A DNA stretch of 64,000 nucleotides, taken from assembly GCA_037179515.1 (NCBI GenBank), contig JAXCGZ010019161.1, positions 1-64,000 on the forward strand, read 5' to 3'. This document shows positions 1 to 10,889 of the stretch, one piece after another (position 1 is the stretch's first letter; each line of letters starts with the position of its first letter). The notes below the pieces were generated by a model, which ran no database searches, was not told where the DNA came from, and was given only the letters and a program-made list of their open reading frames with translations. The translations under genes and the position numbers were made by a program. Source of the DNA: Halocaridina rubra. Taxonomy: Eukaryota; Arthropoda; Malacostraca; Decapoda; Atyidae.

Positions 1-249
1 CGCGAGATTAAGCCTAATTCCAGTATTAAAAAATTTTCACTTCCAGATTAAAATTGACCTTCGCTTTCAATATTAAAGAAAAAAAAAATAAGCTAACAGA
101 ACACTTCTTTTTATGGAAAATCATCATCATCATCCTATTTTTTTATTTTCTTTCTTTCTTTCTTTTTTCTACATTGATCTCTTCATTTTCTTGATCGTCT
201 TCATCTGGTGTAATCCGCTTAATATTTACTCTGGGAAAAATTAACCTTA

Positions 250-467
250 GGGGCGGTTTACACGGTCAAACGGTTCGTCGAACACAGTTCGACAGACAAG
301 TGTTTGAAGTGATGTTCGAAAGTGTGAACGGGGTATATGGTTGTCGAACACGTTCGACAAACGTGTTTGACAACCAAATACCCCGTTCACACGATCGAAC
401 ATCACTTCAAACACTTGTCTGTCGAACCGCGTTCGACGAACCGTTTAACCGTGTAACCCCCCCCCCC
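250..467. mobile_element. Palindromic MITE (TTA target site), monomer
   Basis: A 218-bp near-perfect inverted repeat. The termini GGGGCGGTTTACACGG and the complement are flanked by TTA on both sides (247-249, 468-470). A 3-bp TTA duplication and GGG-starting TIRs fit PIF/Harbinger MITEs. The open frames inside on both strands are a by-product of the palindrome. Confidence 0.65.
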
Positions 468-600
468 TTAGGCTTCTGTAGCACCTGAATTGACCCAGGT
501 TTTTTCTGCATTTAAGTATGATGACCTCAGCAACATTAATCCAATAACAGCCCTATATTCTGCAGCAGACCTTATCGACGTGTTAAGACTAAAAGAGGCC

Positions 601-720
601 AATTATATAAATATGAAATCACTCTGAGGGGGGGGTGGCAAGAATACCTCCTCGGTGTTTCCCTGCGTGTCGTAAAAGTCAACTAAAAGGGGGTGAAGCG
701 AGGGGACTAAAAATCACTCA
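601..720 (+). mobile_element. SINE-F copy, head part
   Basis: SINE-F starts GAATACCTCCTCGGTGTTTC, contains CCTGCGTGTCGTAAAAGTC and ends in a CCCCTTATAAAGGGG-type inverted tail. Only the head part is kept here. Confidence 0.45.
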
Positions 721-1315
721 TATTAAACCAAATAATAGCCCTAAGTTCTGCAGCAAACCTTATTGAAGAGCTGTGATGGTCAAGAAATATTCTTAATTTC
801 TTCACTGGCATTAGTAGTTTCCTCAAATATATTGGTGTGGCCCTCAGCATCTCAAAAACAAATTATAATAGTAAATAATGCAAGAGGCAGGCACAACTGA
901 CGACCTGGAATCAAATCTATTTTTGTTCCTGTACTGGTCTTCGTAACTTCTACAAGTGTATTGGTATTTATATCTCTGCAACGCCATTAATACTCAATAG
1001 CAGAAACAATATTAATCCACACTACTTCATGTAAGAACAGAGTCTAGATTTTAACATATAACAGTCTCTGGTTTGGAGATCTCTGGCATCTGTATATTAA
1101 TTATGGATATTTGGATGAGACAATCATTTTAAATTCACCCTACAACATATGCAAGAAAAACTGTCAAATAAATACAGATTTATTCTACACTGCAAAAACA
1201 ACAACAACTGTACTTATAATACTATTTATATTCATTCACACAAACACGTGCTTCATCAAATCAAAACATACTGATTTTCAACACCCAAGATTGCTCTATA
1301 AAGCACTAAACGGAT
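721..1315. other. No recognised feature
   Basis: AT-rich intergenic DNA without credible exons. Confidence 0.5.
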
Positions 1316-1449
1316 TTGGTTTTACGTCACGGACTCCCTTTTCTACCAAGGGCTAGGACTATTGCCTTCTTACGAAGGACTTGTTTTGGCAGATGTAATC
1401 GTCACCCTGAGTGCATGCCCTTGCTAAGCTCAGACCGTGGAGGGGCATA
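1316..1449 (-). mobile_element. SINE-A copy, tail part
   Basis: SINE-A is a family of about 195 bp with a tRNA-like head (box A TGGCTCAAGCGGTAG, box B-like GGTCGAGGGTTCG) and a 3' end GGGAGTCCGTGACGTAAAAC. This copy keeps the 3' two thirds. Confidence 0.6.
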
Positions 1450-1580
1450 AAGCACTTAACGGCAAAACTAATAAGACTGAAATGCGAGAATATATTTTTC
1501 TGGAAAAGAATTAAAAACAAGTCCAATAACACTGGGAGAGGAGAGAGTACAAATATCCATTTATCAAACTATGTAAATCA

Positions 1581-1774
1581 GTAGTCACCGTGGCTCAAGC
1601 GGTAGCGTCCGCGACTTTGAAGCGTTAGGTCGAGGGTTCGCGCCCCGTCACGGTCTGAGGTTAGCAAGGGCATGCATTTAGGATAACGATTACATCTGCC
1701 AAAACAAGTCCTTCGCAAGAAGTCAACCTTCCAAGCCCTTGATAGAAAAGGGAGTCCGTGACGTCATACCGGAA
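1581..1774 (+). mobile_element. SINE-A copy, full length, flanked by 49-bp direct repeats
   Basis: Complete tRNA-like head (TAGTCACCGTGGCTCAAGCG) and tail. The flanks 1532-1580 and 1775-1823 are a 49-bp direct repeat, 44 of 49 identical by eye. Confidence 0.75.
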
Positions 1775-1984
1775 CTGGAAGAGGAGATAGTGAAAATATC
1801 CATTTATCAAACTATGTAACTCAAAGTGAATAAAAAAAATCTGATATTCTGTAGTCAAATGAAAGGATGATTGGAATGTTTCATTTGTGACTTCCAATAG
1901 ATTGTCTGATATTTCTGAGGGCAGTGTTATATGAATCATTAATATATTATGAATAAATTATGCGGCTGTCGGGCTCACGGTGGA

Positions 1985-2155
1985 AGAACCTTGCCCACGT
2001 ACCCTATAGTTAACCCAAGCAGAGTGGTGGAGAGGGATTATGGGAGCCCTCTACCCCTAAGGAGCTCAGAGGAGTGATCCAGGAATATTGACTTCCGGAG
2101 AAGGTGTGCTTTGACTCGGACTTTCCCTTAACAAGGGGGATTGTAACCATTGCAT
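1985..2155 (+). mobile_element. SINE-F tail with a different head
   Basis: The head contains CCACGTACCCTATAGTTAAC and CTACCCCTAAGGAGCTCAG. The tail GTGTGCTTTGACTCGGAC and CCTTAACAAGGGGGATTG is the SINE-F tail. Confidence 0.45.
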
Positions 2156-2539
2156 ATGTATATATGAATAATGTTGCGTGAAGATGAGGTTTGTTTTCCT
2201 AACAAAAGCGTTTCAAAGGATTGACTTATTGAACTTATATGTATTAGAACGAAAAAGAGATCAAAAGCCTCGAACAGTTACGTAATGCAGGTTAATGAAG
2301 GGAAAAAAATAGATTGGGCTACATGTTTAAGCTCGGTTTTTCAATAAATATTGTTCATTAGCTTATCATATGATCTAAAGCTAAAACGTTTTAAGTACAG
2401 AATGTAATTATTAAAATTAAGACCTATGTTAATGAACCAAACGGATAAAAAAAATATTTGATGCAGGTTAAAGAGAGAGAAATATACTGTGCTATAATGC
2501 TTAAGCTATTTTTTTCCGTTTTTTTTTTTTATAAAACTC

Positions 2540-2831
2540 TTGTACATTATCAGAGCCAAATAAACAAAAGCTAATGACCTGTTGTACATTATCAAAGCCA
2601 AATAAACAAAAGCTAATGTCCTGTAGTACATTATCAGAGCTAATAAACAAAATCTAATGACCTGTTGTACATTATCAGAGCCAAATAAACAAAAACTAAT
2701 GACCTGCTGTACATTATCAGAGCCTAATAAACAAAAACTAATGACCTGTTGTACATTATCAGTCAAATAAACAAAAACTAATGACCTGTTGTACATTATC
2801 AGAGCCAAATAAAGAAAAGCTAATGACCTGA
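2540..2831. repeat. 42-bp minisatellite, about 7 units
   Basis: The unit starts TGTACATTATCAGAGCCAAA and ends TAATGACCTGT. Units differ by small substitutions and short gaps. The period is a multiple of three, so the minus strand stays open as a repeated SLAFVYLALIMYNR peptide that is not a gene. Confidence 0.75.
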
Positions 2832-2955
2832 TATACAGGTGATATTTAGAACGCTTTATAACTACAAACAACTCGGACTAAGTTTTAACTATCATCAAAC
2901 CACTATTAAACTTTATAATGCTTACATATGAAAGGTCAATCAAAACAAAGTAAAT

Positions 2956-3149
2956 GGTAGTCACCGTGGCTCAAGCGGTAGGGTCCGCGACTCTGGGGCG
3001 TCAGGTCGAGACTTCGTGCCCCGTCCCGTTCTGAGGTTAGCAATGGCATGCACTCAGGGTAACGATTACATCTGCCAAAACAAGCCCTTTGCAAGAGGGT
3101 AACCGTCCTAGCCCTTGGTAGAAAAGGGAGTCCGTGACGAAAAACCGGA
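2956..3149 (+). mobile_element. SINE-A copy, full length, 19-bp TSD
   Basis: Complete head and tail. The flanks CAATCAAAACAAAGTAAAT (2937-2955) and CAATCAAAACAGAGTAAAT (3150-3168) form a target-site duplication with one mismatch. Confidence 0.75.
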
Positions 3150-3351
3150 ACAATCAAAACAGAGTAAATACAAACAGAAATTCAATGGAAAATCAGCAGT
3201 TTAAGAGGATTCAAGATATTAGCAAAGCCACGCATGTCAATATTTAAAATACCATTATAAAGAATAATTTGCACACACACACACACATGCGCATATATAC
3301 AAACAGATGCACTTACAGCAAAACTATCTCCCAAAACTTATAAAGAAATGT

Positions 3352-3478
3352 AACCTAAGGGTGCTCAGGGGATATTCATATTTCCAAGGCAAGTGAACTT
3401 AACTGATCTAACCTAACCCGGGGTTATTTAACTTTACATAGAGTCTTACGGGTTACTCATCTTTACAAGATCCCTGTC
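3352..3478 (-). repeat. Repeat E copy
   Basis: Contains GTAACCTAAGGGTGCTCAGG and TTTACAAGATCCC. The family centres on AATAACCCTAGAGCACC and TTTACAAGATCCC. Confidence 0.35.
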
Positions 3479-3701
3479 TCCCTATCAAAATAACGCGAAA
3501 ATTCTGCAAAAAACTGCAGTGGCACTGCAATCTTCAACATGGTCCTCTGTGTTTTGAGTGACATTGACGGTGCTGCTGCCTGCATATTAAGTGCCATTTT
3601 ACCTTGTACGAACATGGAATTTTCAACGTATTAAGAATAATTTAAAATCTGCAGAAATTTTCTCGCGTAAAACACTCAGTTATTTATGGCCAATTATATA
3701 A

Positions 3702-3885
3702 ATATGAAATCACTCTGAGGGTGGAAAGAATACCTCCTCGGTGTTCCCCTGCGTGTCGTAAAAGTCAACTAAAAGGGGTGAAGTAATGGGATTAAAAATC
3801 CTATTTTGAATTTTCCTTTCACAATAAGTCAAGGTATTTGCTTTGACTCGGCCAACACTCTTATAAAGGAGATTATGGCTTTTGC
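3702..3885 (+). mobile_element. SINE-F copy, head and tail
   Basis: The head with CCTGCGTGTCGTAAAAGTC, then the tail TGCTTTGACTCGGCCAACAC and CTTATAAAGGAGATT. Confidence 0.5.
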
Positions 3886-3901
3886 ACATATAGATATGTT
3901 C

Positions 3902-4013
3902 CGATTTCACGTCACGGGCTCCCTTTTCTACCAAGGGCTAGGACGGTTGCCTTCTTGCGAAGAACTTGTTTTGGGCAGATGTAATCGTTACCCTGAGTGC
4001 ATGTCCTTGCTAT
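3902..4013 (-). mobile_element. SINE-A copy, tail part
   Basis: The 3' part of SINE-A only (ACGTCACGGGCTCCC to GAGTGCATGTCCTTGC). The tRNA head is missing. Confidence 0.6.
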
Positions 4014-4094
4014 ATAAAAAAAGGAATGAAATAATCTTAAAATCCTATCATAGTGAATTATAAAAACTAATTTCTTTTGAAACTGCCCGATTAG

Positions 4095-4233
<139 letters not shown>

Positions 4234-4374
4234 TGCAGCTGAGAACCAGTGCACACAATGCATAACTCGGTTAGTTTTTTTCTTTCCAGGTAAACAAGAA
4301 ACAAGAGAGACTTGAAGGAGACTTTTGGAATTGAATTTGTAACTTGACATGCCGCCACACATGAAGGTTTCTTA

Positions 4375-4751
4375 AGGGCGGTTTACACGGTCAAACGGTT
4401 CGTCGAACGCGGTTCGACAGACAAGTGTTTGAAGTGATGTTCGAACGTGTGAACGGGGTATTTGGTTGTCAACACGGAACGTGTTCGACAACCAAATACC
4501 CCGTTCACACGTTCGAACATCACTTCAAACACTTGTCTGTCGAACCGCGTTCGACGAACCGTTTGACCGTATGAACGCGGTTCGACAGACAAGTGTTTGA
4601 AGTGATGTTCGAACGTGTGAACGGGGTATTTGGTTGTCGAACACGTTCCGTGTTCGACAACCAAATACCCCGTTCACACGTTCGAACATCACTTCAAACA
4701 CTTATCTGTCGAACCGCGTTCGACGAACCGTTTGACCGTGTAAACCCCCTT
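4375..4751. mobile_element. Palindromic MITE, fused dimer
   Basis: Two copies of the same palindrome head to tail. The first lacks its right terminus and the second its left terminus (junction near 4571, CCGTATGAACGCGG). TTA flanks only the outer ends (4372-4374, 4752-4754). Confidence 0.65.
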
Positions 4752-4897
4752 TTAGAACACATAGCAAAAAGTTTCTAATGTTTAACGACACAAATTGGAG
4801 TAATCATTGTTAGTGTATTTTCGGGAAGGAATTGTCAAATGAGTGCTAATTTCTAGACATTTGATATAAAATGACCCTCTTGTATAATAGAAAGCGT

Positions 4898-5086
4898 GTT
4901 TTACGTCACGGACTCCCTTTTCAACCAAGGGCTAGGACGGTCGCCTTCTTGCGAAGGACTTGTTTCGGCAGATGTAATCGTTACCCTGAGTGCATGCTCT
5001 TGCTAACCTCAGACCGTGGTGGGGCGCGAATCCTCGACTGACGCCTCAGAGTCGCGGACGTTACCGTTTGAGCCACGGTGACTACT
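4898..5086 (-). mobile_element. SINE-A copy, full length
   Basis: Runs from TTTTACGTCACGGACTCCC to the head complement GAGCCACGGTGACTAC. Both box regions are readable. Confidence 0.7.
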
Positions 5087-5206
5087 ACCTTCAGGTATAA
5101 TAAAATAGCAGAATAACCATATAGTCAAGACAGAAGTTATAGATTTTAGAATACAGTATTGGAACTGTAGAATAGCAAGATGCTGGTATAAGTATACAAG
5201 TCAATG

Positions 5207-5263
5207 TTCCGGTTTTACGTCACGGACTCCCTTTTCTACCAAGGGCTAGCACGGTTGCCTTCT
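5207..5263 (-). mobile_element. SINE-A fragment (3' end)
   Basis: The last 57 bp of SINE-A (CCGGTTTTACGTCACGGACT onward). It stops 33 bp before a long (AT)n run. Confidence 0.5.
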
Positions 5264-5294
5264 GAGTTGCAAATAAACAACTCAATAATATTCA

Positions 5295-5295
<1 letters not shown>

Positions 5296-5384
<89 letters not shown>
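5296..5384. repeat. (AT)n microsatellite
   Basis: 89-bp AT run near a SINE-A fragment. Confidence 0.95.
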
Positions 5385-5385
<1 letters not shown>

Positions 5386-5388
<3 letters not shown>

Positions 5389-6000
5389 CGGGTTAAAATA
5401 AGAATAAATTATCTTAATTATTACGAAAACATTTTTTTACGCATACCTCAAAGTAACCCGAATTACTCAAAAAAAAATCAATAAAAAAAAGAGCAAGGAT
5501 TCGCAACTCTGAATAAGAATAAAAAGAAAACCATTTAATAAATAAATAAGTAAATAAATAAATAACACACTCCCGTGGTAGGAATAAGTGGACGTTGGAT
5601 AGGTTATTTCATGGCACTATCCTCCCCCCCCCACCCCCCGTGCCCTTGCGGAAGTCATTGTGAAGAGAAGTGGCATTCGCTCTTCGAGTAGCTCATTCCA
5701 GGGCGTTGGAGAGCTCCCAGACAACCTCTTCTACCTCCTCTTCTTCTTCTTGCAAAATTGATTAATTCTCATAAGATGTCAACATGTACCCAATTCAGCT
5801 GGCTAGCAATGGTAGCTAAGTCCATACCCAGGTATTCAACACTGTAGTTATTTGTAGTTATTTATGGTTATGTTGTCTATACATAGTTCTCTATGTGTTG
5901 TATTCATTAGTTTATAAGGCTATTGTCGTAAGATAGCTAAGTTTGCAAACTGTAAGGCCAAAAGAGCCTATATATTCTAACAGAGTTAAGCTACATTGTT
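5386..6000. other. No recognised gene
   Basis: AT-rich, with a C-run (5624-5640) and a CTTCTTCTT tract. Confidence 0.5.
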
Positions 6001-6013
6001 ATTGCACAGATAT

Positions 6014-6213
6014 GTAGTCACCGTGGCTCAAGCGGTAGCGTCCGCGACTCTGGAGCGTCAGGTCGAGGGTTCGCGCCCCGTCACGGTCTGAGGTTAGCAA
6101 GGGCATGCACTCAGGATAACGATTACATCTGCCAAAACAAGACCTCCGCAAGAAGGCAACCGTTCTAGCCCTTAGTAGAAAAGGGAGTCCGTAACGTAAA
6201 ACCGGAACAGCAA
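6014..6213 (+). mobile_element. SINE-A copy, full length, about 16-bp TSD
   Basis: Complete tRNA-like head and tail. The flanks GTTATTGCACAGATAT and GTTACTGCACAGATAT are the target-site duplication. Confidence 0.75.
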
Positions 6214-6379
6214 GTTACTGCACAGATATATGAAGTGGTTAATTATAGTACGGTAGAGTAGTAGGCTTCAGATGATTACACTTTTTCATATAAGAATTAT
6301 GATAAGTGTTTACAATGCGGAAAACAATGAACGTTCTTTATAGCATATATTCTTAAACATTACTATTACCATTATTACT

Positions 6380-6432
6380 GTTAGCAGTAGTAGTAGTAGT
6401 AGCAGTGGTGGTAGTAGTGTTAGTAGTAGTAG
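6380..6432. repeat. Imperfect (TAG)n
   Basis: AGTAGTAGT with AGC and GTG interruptions. Confidence 0.7.
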
Positions 6433-6767
6433 ATTCTTATGTCTTTTACGACGTCACATGTAAACAAAGATGGCGGGAACTCAAATCATCATTTACCCGT
6501 TAGTCACAAAGTTTATGAAAAATCACTACTTAAGAAGTTGATACAATATAATTAGCGTCCAAAATTCCTATTTGCTAACGCATAAAGAAGACTCATTTTC
6601 ATGAAATGAAAGATTAATGAAGAACCAATCACATAAGAAAGGTTATCGGAGGCTGGATCTATTAAAGATATTAGTCTTTATTATTATAAATTCCTCAAAA
6701 AGGTATATTTACTATAAGTTCCTGAAGGATGTGTCTGGATATAATATATTTCACTCGTAACACTTAT

Positions 6768-6902
<135 letters not shown>

Positions 6903-7269
6903 ATAAACAAATGAAATAATAAAAGGCATAAAACGAGAGACAATATGTACTCTGTTTCGTTTTATAATTGTATAAATAATTAACAAGAAATTTAATAAAC
7001 ATAAACAATATAAAAAAATATATAATTAAATTAGTTAATTATAATCAAATATATCTTTAGCATGTAATGAAATGAATAATAAAACTATTTCTCATTATAA
7101 AATGAGGGTAACTTCACCATTATCATAATAAGAATTTTATAAATATATTTGTTTAATTTATCCAAGCTATGAAAATCCGGAGAGCAATCCGAATAATTAA
7201 CTAATTAACCGGACCTTAAGCGGATTCAAATGAGGATTTTTATTTGCGGATTGAGGTTGCGTCATTTAG

Positions 7270-7273
<4 letters not shown>

Positions 7274-7347
<74 letters not shown>
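7274..7347. repeat. (AT)n microsatellite
   Basis: 74-bp AT run. Confidence 0.95.
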
Positions 7348-7349
<2 letters not shown>

Positions 7350-7406
7350 GTCTTAGTTGCGGATTGAGTATATGTCAATTATAATAGAAATTTTTATATA
7401 TACACA

Positions 7407-7508
<102 letters not shown>

Positions 7509-7573
7509 CACATACATACATACAAACATTTAGAGGGAAAAAAAGATTGATGGATATTTATAGATAACTAAAC

Positions 7574-7711
<138 letters not shown>

Positions 7712-7822
7712 GGTTTAATTGCTTATATCTTATGCTGTTACACGATTTTAAAGCAAAGCTACTGCACAATATACTAAAGCTAACCATATAGGTGACGGAA
7801 CCAAACAACAGTGTCATCCTAC

Positions 7823-8344
7823 CTGTTGATCATGATGCTGTTTGTCCCCGCTCACAGGGGCATCCTGCTGCTGTAGCTGACGAACTTTCTTCAACAAAGC
7901 TTTCTCCCTGTGAGTGTATGTGACGGCCAAGTCCCTGAGTGTTGCCTGCAACACGGCAATCTGTTCCTGCTGGCAAGCCACCACTGTGTGAAGGGTGTGT
8001 AGGCAGGAGTGATTAGAGGAAGAAGGTTCTCTCTCCTTCTGCGCCTCCGTCGGAGGAGTTTCTTCCAACAGGGCGTTATGACTGTAAGCGTGAGTCAATG
8101 GTTGGGGTTCCTGAGACTGCTGCACGATAATACCTTCGGTATAACTCTGGCTTCGAGGTACTCCTCCAACCTCATCCTCCTGTTCCTGAGCCCTTCGGAT
8201 GTACTCCAGCACACCTCCGTAAAGGCTCTCTTCTGACGTGGTATCGGCAGGCACTCCTGGCGAATCCCCACTGAACATGGGCGGTGCTGGAATGGGTTGA
8301 TTAGGTAATGGTACCTCCTCACCCCAAGAATCCGCTCTCTCCAT
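7823..8344 (-). CDS. Unknown protein, N-terminal coding exon with coiled coil (partial)
   Basis: Not recognised. A 174-codon open exon starts at an ATG in good context (aggcATGG) with an in-frame TAA 24 nt upstream. It ends at a good donor (CAACAG|gtagga) in phase 0. Residues 1-110 are rich in P, E, S and Q and look disordered (MERADSWGEEVPLPNQ; SLYGGVLEYIRRAQEQEDEV). Residues about 118-168 form a likely coiled coil (CQQEQIAVLQATLRDLA, then EKALLKKVRQLQQQ). No convincing downstream exon was found between 1 and 7.8 kb, so the gene either continues past the left edge or is broken by the SSR block just downstream. Non-repetitive composition and amphipathic heptads argue for real coding sequence. 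It could also be a stray old exon. Confidence 0.5.
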
Positions 8345-8880
8345 GCCTTGGTTAACTCCTCCCTTTTAAACAAAGTTAAACTAAGCATAACCTAACTTCA
8401 CTAATTATGGATATCAAGGGACACTTTCAATACACAAAGATATACAGAATTTCGCTTATAAAACATTAAATCAATTTATGGTTTATTAAAACAAAACGTG
8501 TTTGCTTAGTTTGTGATTAAACTTTTTTAGGTTTCAACATAGTTTACCATTTCAAAATCCGAATAAACCAAATTGGGTTTCATGATTTCCTAAGTTCGTC
8601 AATGAGATTAATTTCAGAATATTTGAAGTCTTTAATGGGTTTTTAAATTTAAGTAAACTATTCACCTAAAAATAAACACAAATTTGAATAAACGTTACAC
8701 ATCAGTATATATGTCAACAAAGTATAAATCTGTACTGACAGAATATAAACACAGTGTGTCAGCTATTTACACATGTGAACAATGAAAAAAATCACTTATT
8801 TTCCTCGACACCATGAGGCTCGAGTCACGATCGACGGGATAAATCCAAACACATCCGCACTCTAACTTCACTTGTACCAC

Positions 8881-8885
8881 ACTGA
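8881..8885 (-). promoter_or_regulatory. Candidate initiator for the coiled-coil gene
   Basis: TCAGT on the minus strand, about 540 nt upstream of the ATG at 8344, lies in a non-repetitive, GC-richer patch (about 8810-8945). It is only a motif match. Confidence 0.15.
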
Positions 8886-9188
8886 CTGGCCCAGCTGCAG
8901 ACTTGCATTTGGTTCGTTCTGGTTGTGCGACTTCGATCAAGGGTGGTCAGGTTTGGCATGTTTTTTTTTTTCTTCTTCTTCTTCTTTTTAAGTAAATGTC
9001 CTTTTTAATAGCAAACTTGTACATTTTTATGCTCATATGTCTGGCAGCCTTGATACTTACGATATTTTGAATCAGAGTTGCCAAAGTTTGAGTATAAAAA
9101 AAAGACTGACTCATTATAAAAAAGGACATTTATGGTGAAAAAAATTGTGCCGTACCTGGTAACCTTGATCGATCCACTTACTACGAGC

Positions 9189-9450
9189 GGGTCCATGCAA
9201 AAAAAAAAAAATAATAAATAAATAAATAAAAAAAATACGAGTGACACCTGGACGGCCTCCCCCCCAAAAAAAAATATAAAAATAAAACTGCCCTCATCGG
9301 GCCTGGGCACGAAGAAAACAAAGTAAAGAGAAACAGAGAGAGAGTGCTGTGACTCGTCAGATGGGAAGGGATAATAAGAGATGTGTAACGAATATCTGGT
9401 ATTGGTGTAGGCACAGAAAAAGAACCGTAACTGAAGAAAGACTTAAACAT
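9189..9450 (-). mobile_element. LINE 3' UTR fragment
   Basis: Shares the segment around GGGCCTGGGCACGAAGAAAA and GTGACACCTGGACGGCC (plus strand) with the LINE at 9563-10215, and continues into its upstream UTR (GACTCGTCAGATGGGAAGGG). No coding part remains. Confidence 0.5.
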
Positions 9451-9562
9451 TATATTATTTCTTATTATTTAAGCATGTTTTTTTTTGTTTTTGGTTTTTT
9501 TGCATTTGTCATAATTAGTCCTTATTTCGGGGTGACCACAGACATATTGAAGCTAGGGCATT

Positions 9563-10215
9563 ATTTTTTTTTTTTATGAGTGTGACACCGGACCAGGCAA
9601 GAAAATTGCCCTCACAATAAATGCCCAGGCACGAAGAAACTAAGACGAAAAAAAAGTAAAAGGTTAAGGACAAGACAGATGAGGTAATGATACACATTAG
9701 GAAAAGGACAGGCTGAAAGAATACTCGACGTACTGAGGACCTAATTAATATGGCAGGATTAGGCCCTGAGATAACGATAGATACGTGTTTTGAAAGAAAC
9801 TACGTTATAAGAACTAGGAAGGACAGAAGGGTAAGAGAGTTCCAGAGTCTGGAGGTGGATGAGAAGAAGCAGTCGATGCACTGACCAATCTGCGAGCTAC
9901 AAATCTCCACACAGTACCTGTGAGACGAGGCCGCTTGGCGAGTGTTACGTGACCTCAGCAGTGGGGGAGGGATGCTACTCGCCAACTCATCTGAGCAGCT
10001 ATGGAAGCAGTAGCGATAGAAAAGAGATAGGGTTGATACCTTACGGCGAAGAGAAAGAGAATCCAGATTAGAAGTAAGAGATGGATCATTAATGAGTCTG
10101 ACTGCCTTAGATTCAACCCTATCAAGGAGATAAGTACAGTTATATGAAGAAGCACCCCAGATGTGCGAGCAGTATTCTAAGCAGAGACGGATAAGACTGT
10201 GCAGAACGATAATAA
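9563..10215 (-). mobile_element. 5'-truncated LINE: RT C-terminus, 3' UTR and poly(A)
   Basis: Minus-strand translation gives LEYCSHIWGAS, LSLRRKVSTLSLFYRYC and STSRLWNSLTLLSF, the C-terminal block of non-LTR reverse transcriptases. The 3' UTR ends GGTCCGGTGTCACACTCAT followed by a poly(A) run (T-run at 9565-9576 on plus). The same 3' end recurs at several sites in this window. Confidence 0.65.
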
Positions 10216-10664
10216 CACATCCTGGAAATCACAAATCTATTACCTAAGCTAGATTTATATAAAAAACAAAATCTCTTAAATAGCACTTACTCCCTGGAAC
10301 CAGCGACTCCAACACAACCGGCGGTATTATGATTCAATGTTATTTAGGACGAATAACATGCACATACTATAGCTGCACCAGTGTATACGTGTGTGTATGA
10401 ATGTTATAAAGTGAAGGCACAAACTATACTCACTCGGATCCAATACAACAAGTACCTAAATGATTTGTCACGTTGGTAGTCACCGGACCCGCCGCCACTT
10501 GCAACCGACTACGACAACAACAATCATAATCCCCCAGAGGGAAGCCCTTGCGCCATCGTACTCAACCGAAAACTATAGTACCTAACATACAGTATTCTAT
10601 TTAAATATCTATACAAAGACCTTTATAGATTTTAAGTAACTGTAAAGTGGAATAGTAATGACGA

Positions 10665-10885
10665 AAACTAATTAGAACCCTCCCCCAATGGATGGATACC
10701 CTTCCTAACGCCCCGCCGCAGATCCGAACATGGGACCGTGACATCCCGAATCGAGCAGTTAACCTCTACAGCCGTCCCTGTCTGGGTTTCCCAGGAGGAC
10801 TCCCATCCAAATACTGACCAGACCCAAAAGGGCATAACCTCGTTAACTGAGCGAAGCGGCATAACCACGACGGTAAGGTCATATA
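10665..10885 (-). mobile_element. Hybrid SINE: 5S rRNA-like head, tRNA-like middle, SINE-B tail
   Basis: On the minus strand GGGTCTGGTCAGTATTTGG followed by ATGGGAGTCCTCCTGGGAA is the internal 5S rRNA promoter/box C region. A tRNA-like part follows (GAGGTTAACTGCTCGATTC ... CATGTTCGGATCTGC), then the SINE-B tail GGGGCGTTAGGAAGGGTATC. It is not a working 5S gene: the first part of 5S is replaced and the end is fused. Confidence 0.6.
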
Positions 10886-10889
10886 ACTT

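Noticed and set aside
1581..1660. Functional tRNA gene in the SINE-A head
   Set aside because: Box A and box B resemble a tRNA, but the copies share a non-tRNA tail and target-site duplications, which marks them as SINEs.
2540..2831. CRISPR-like array
   Set aside because: The units are contiguous tandem copies without unique spacers, in an animal genome.
10738..10868. Functional 5S rRNA gene
   Set aside because: Only the inner and 3' part resembles 5S, and it is fused to tRNA-like and SINE-B sequence.
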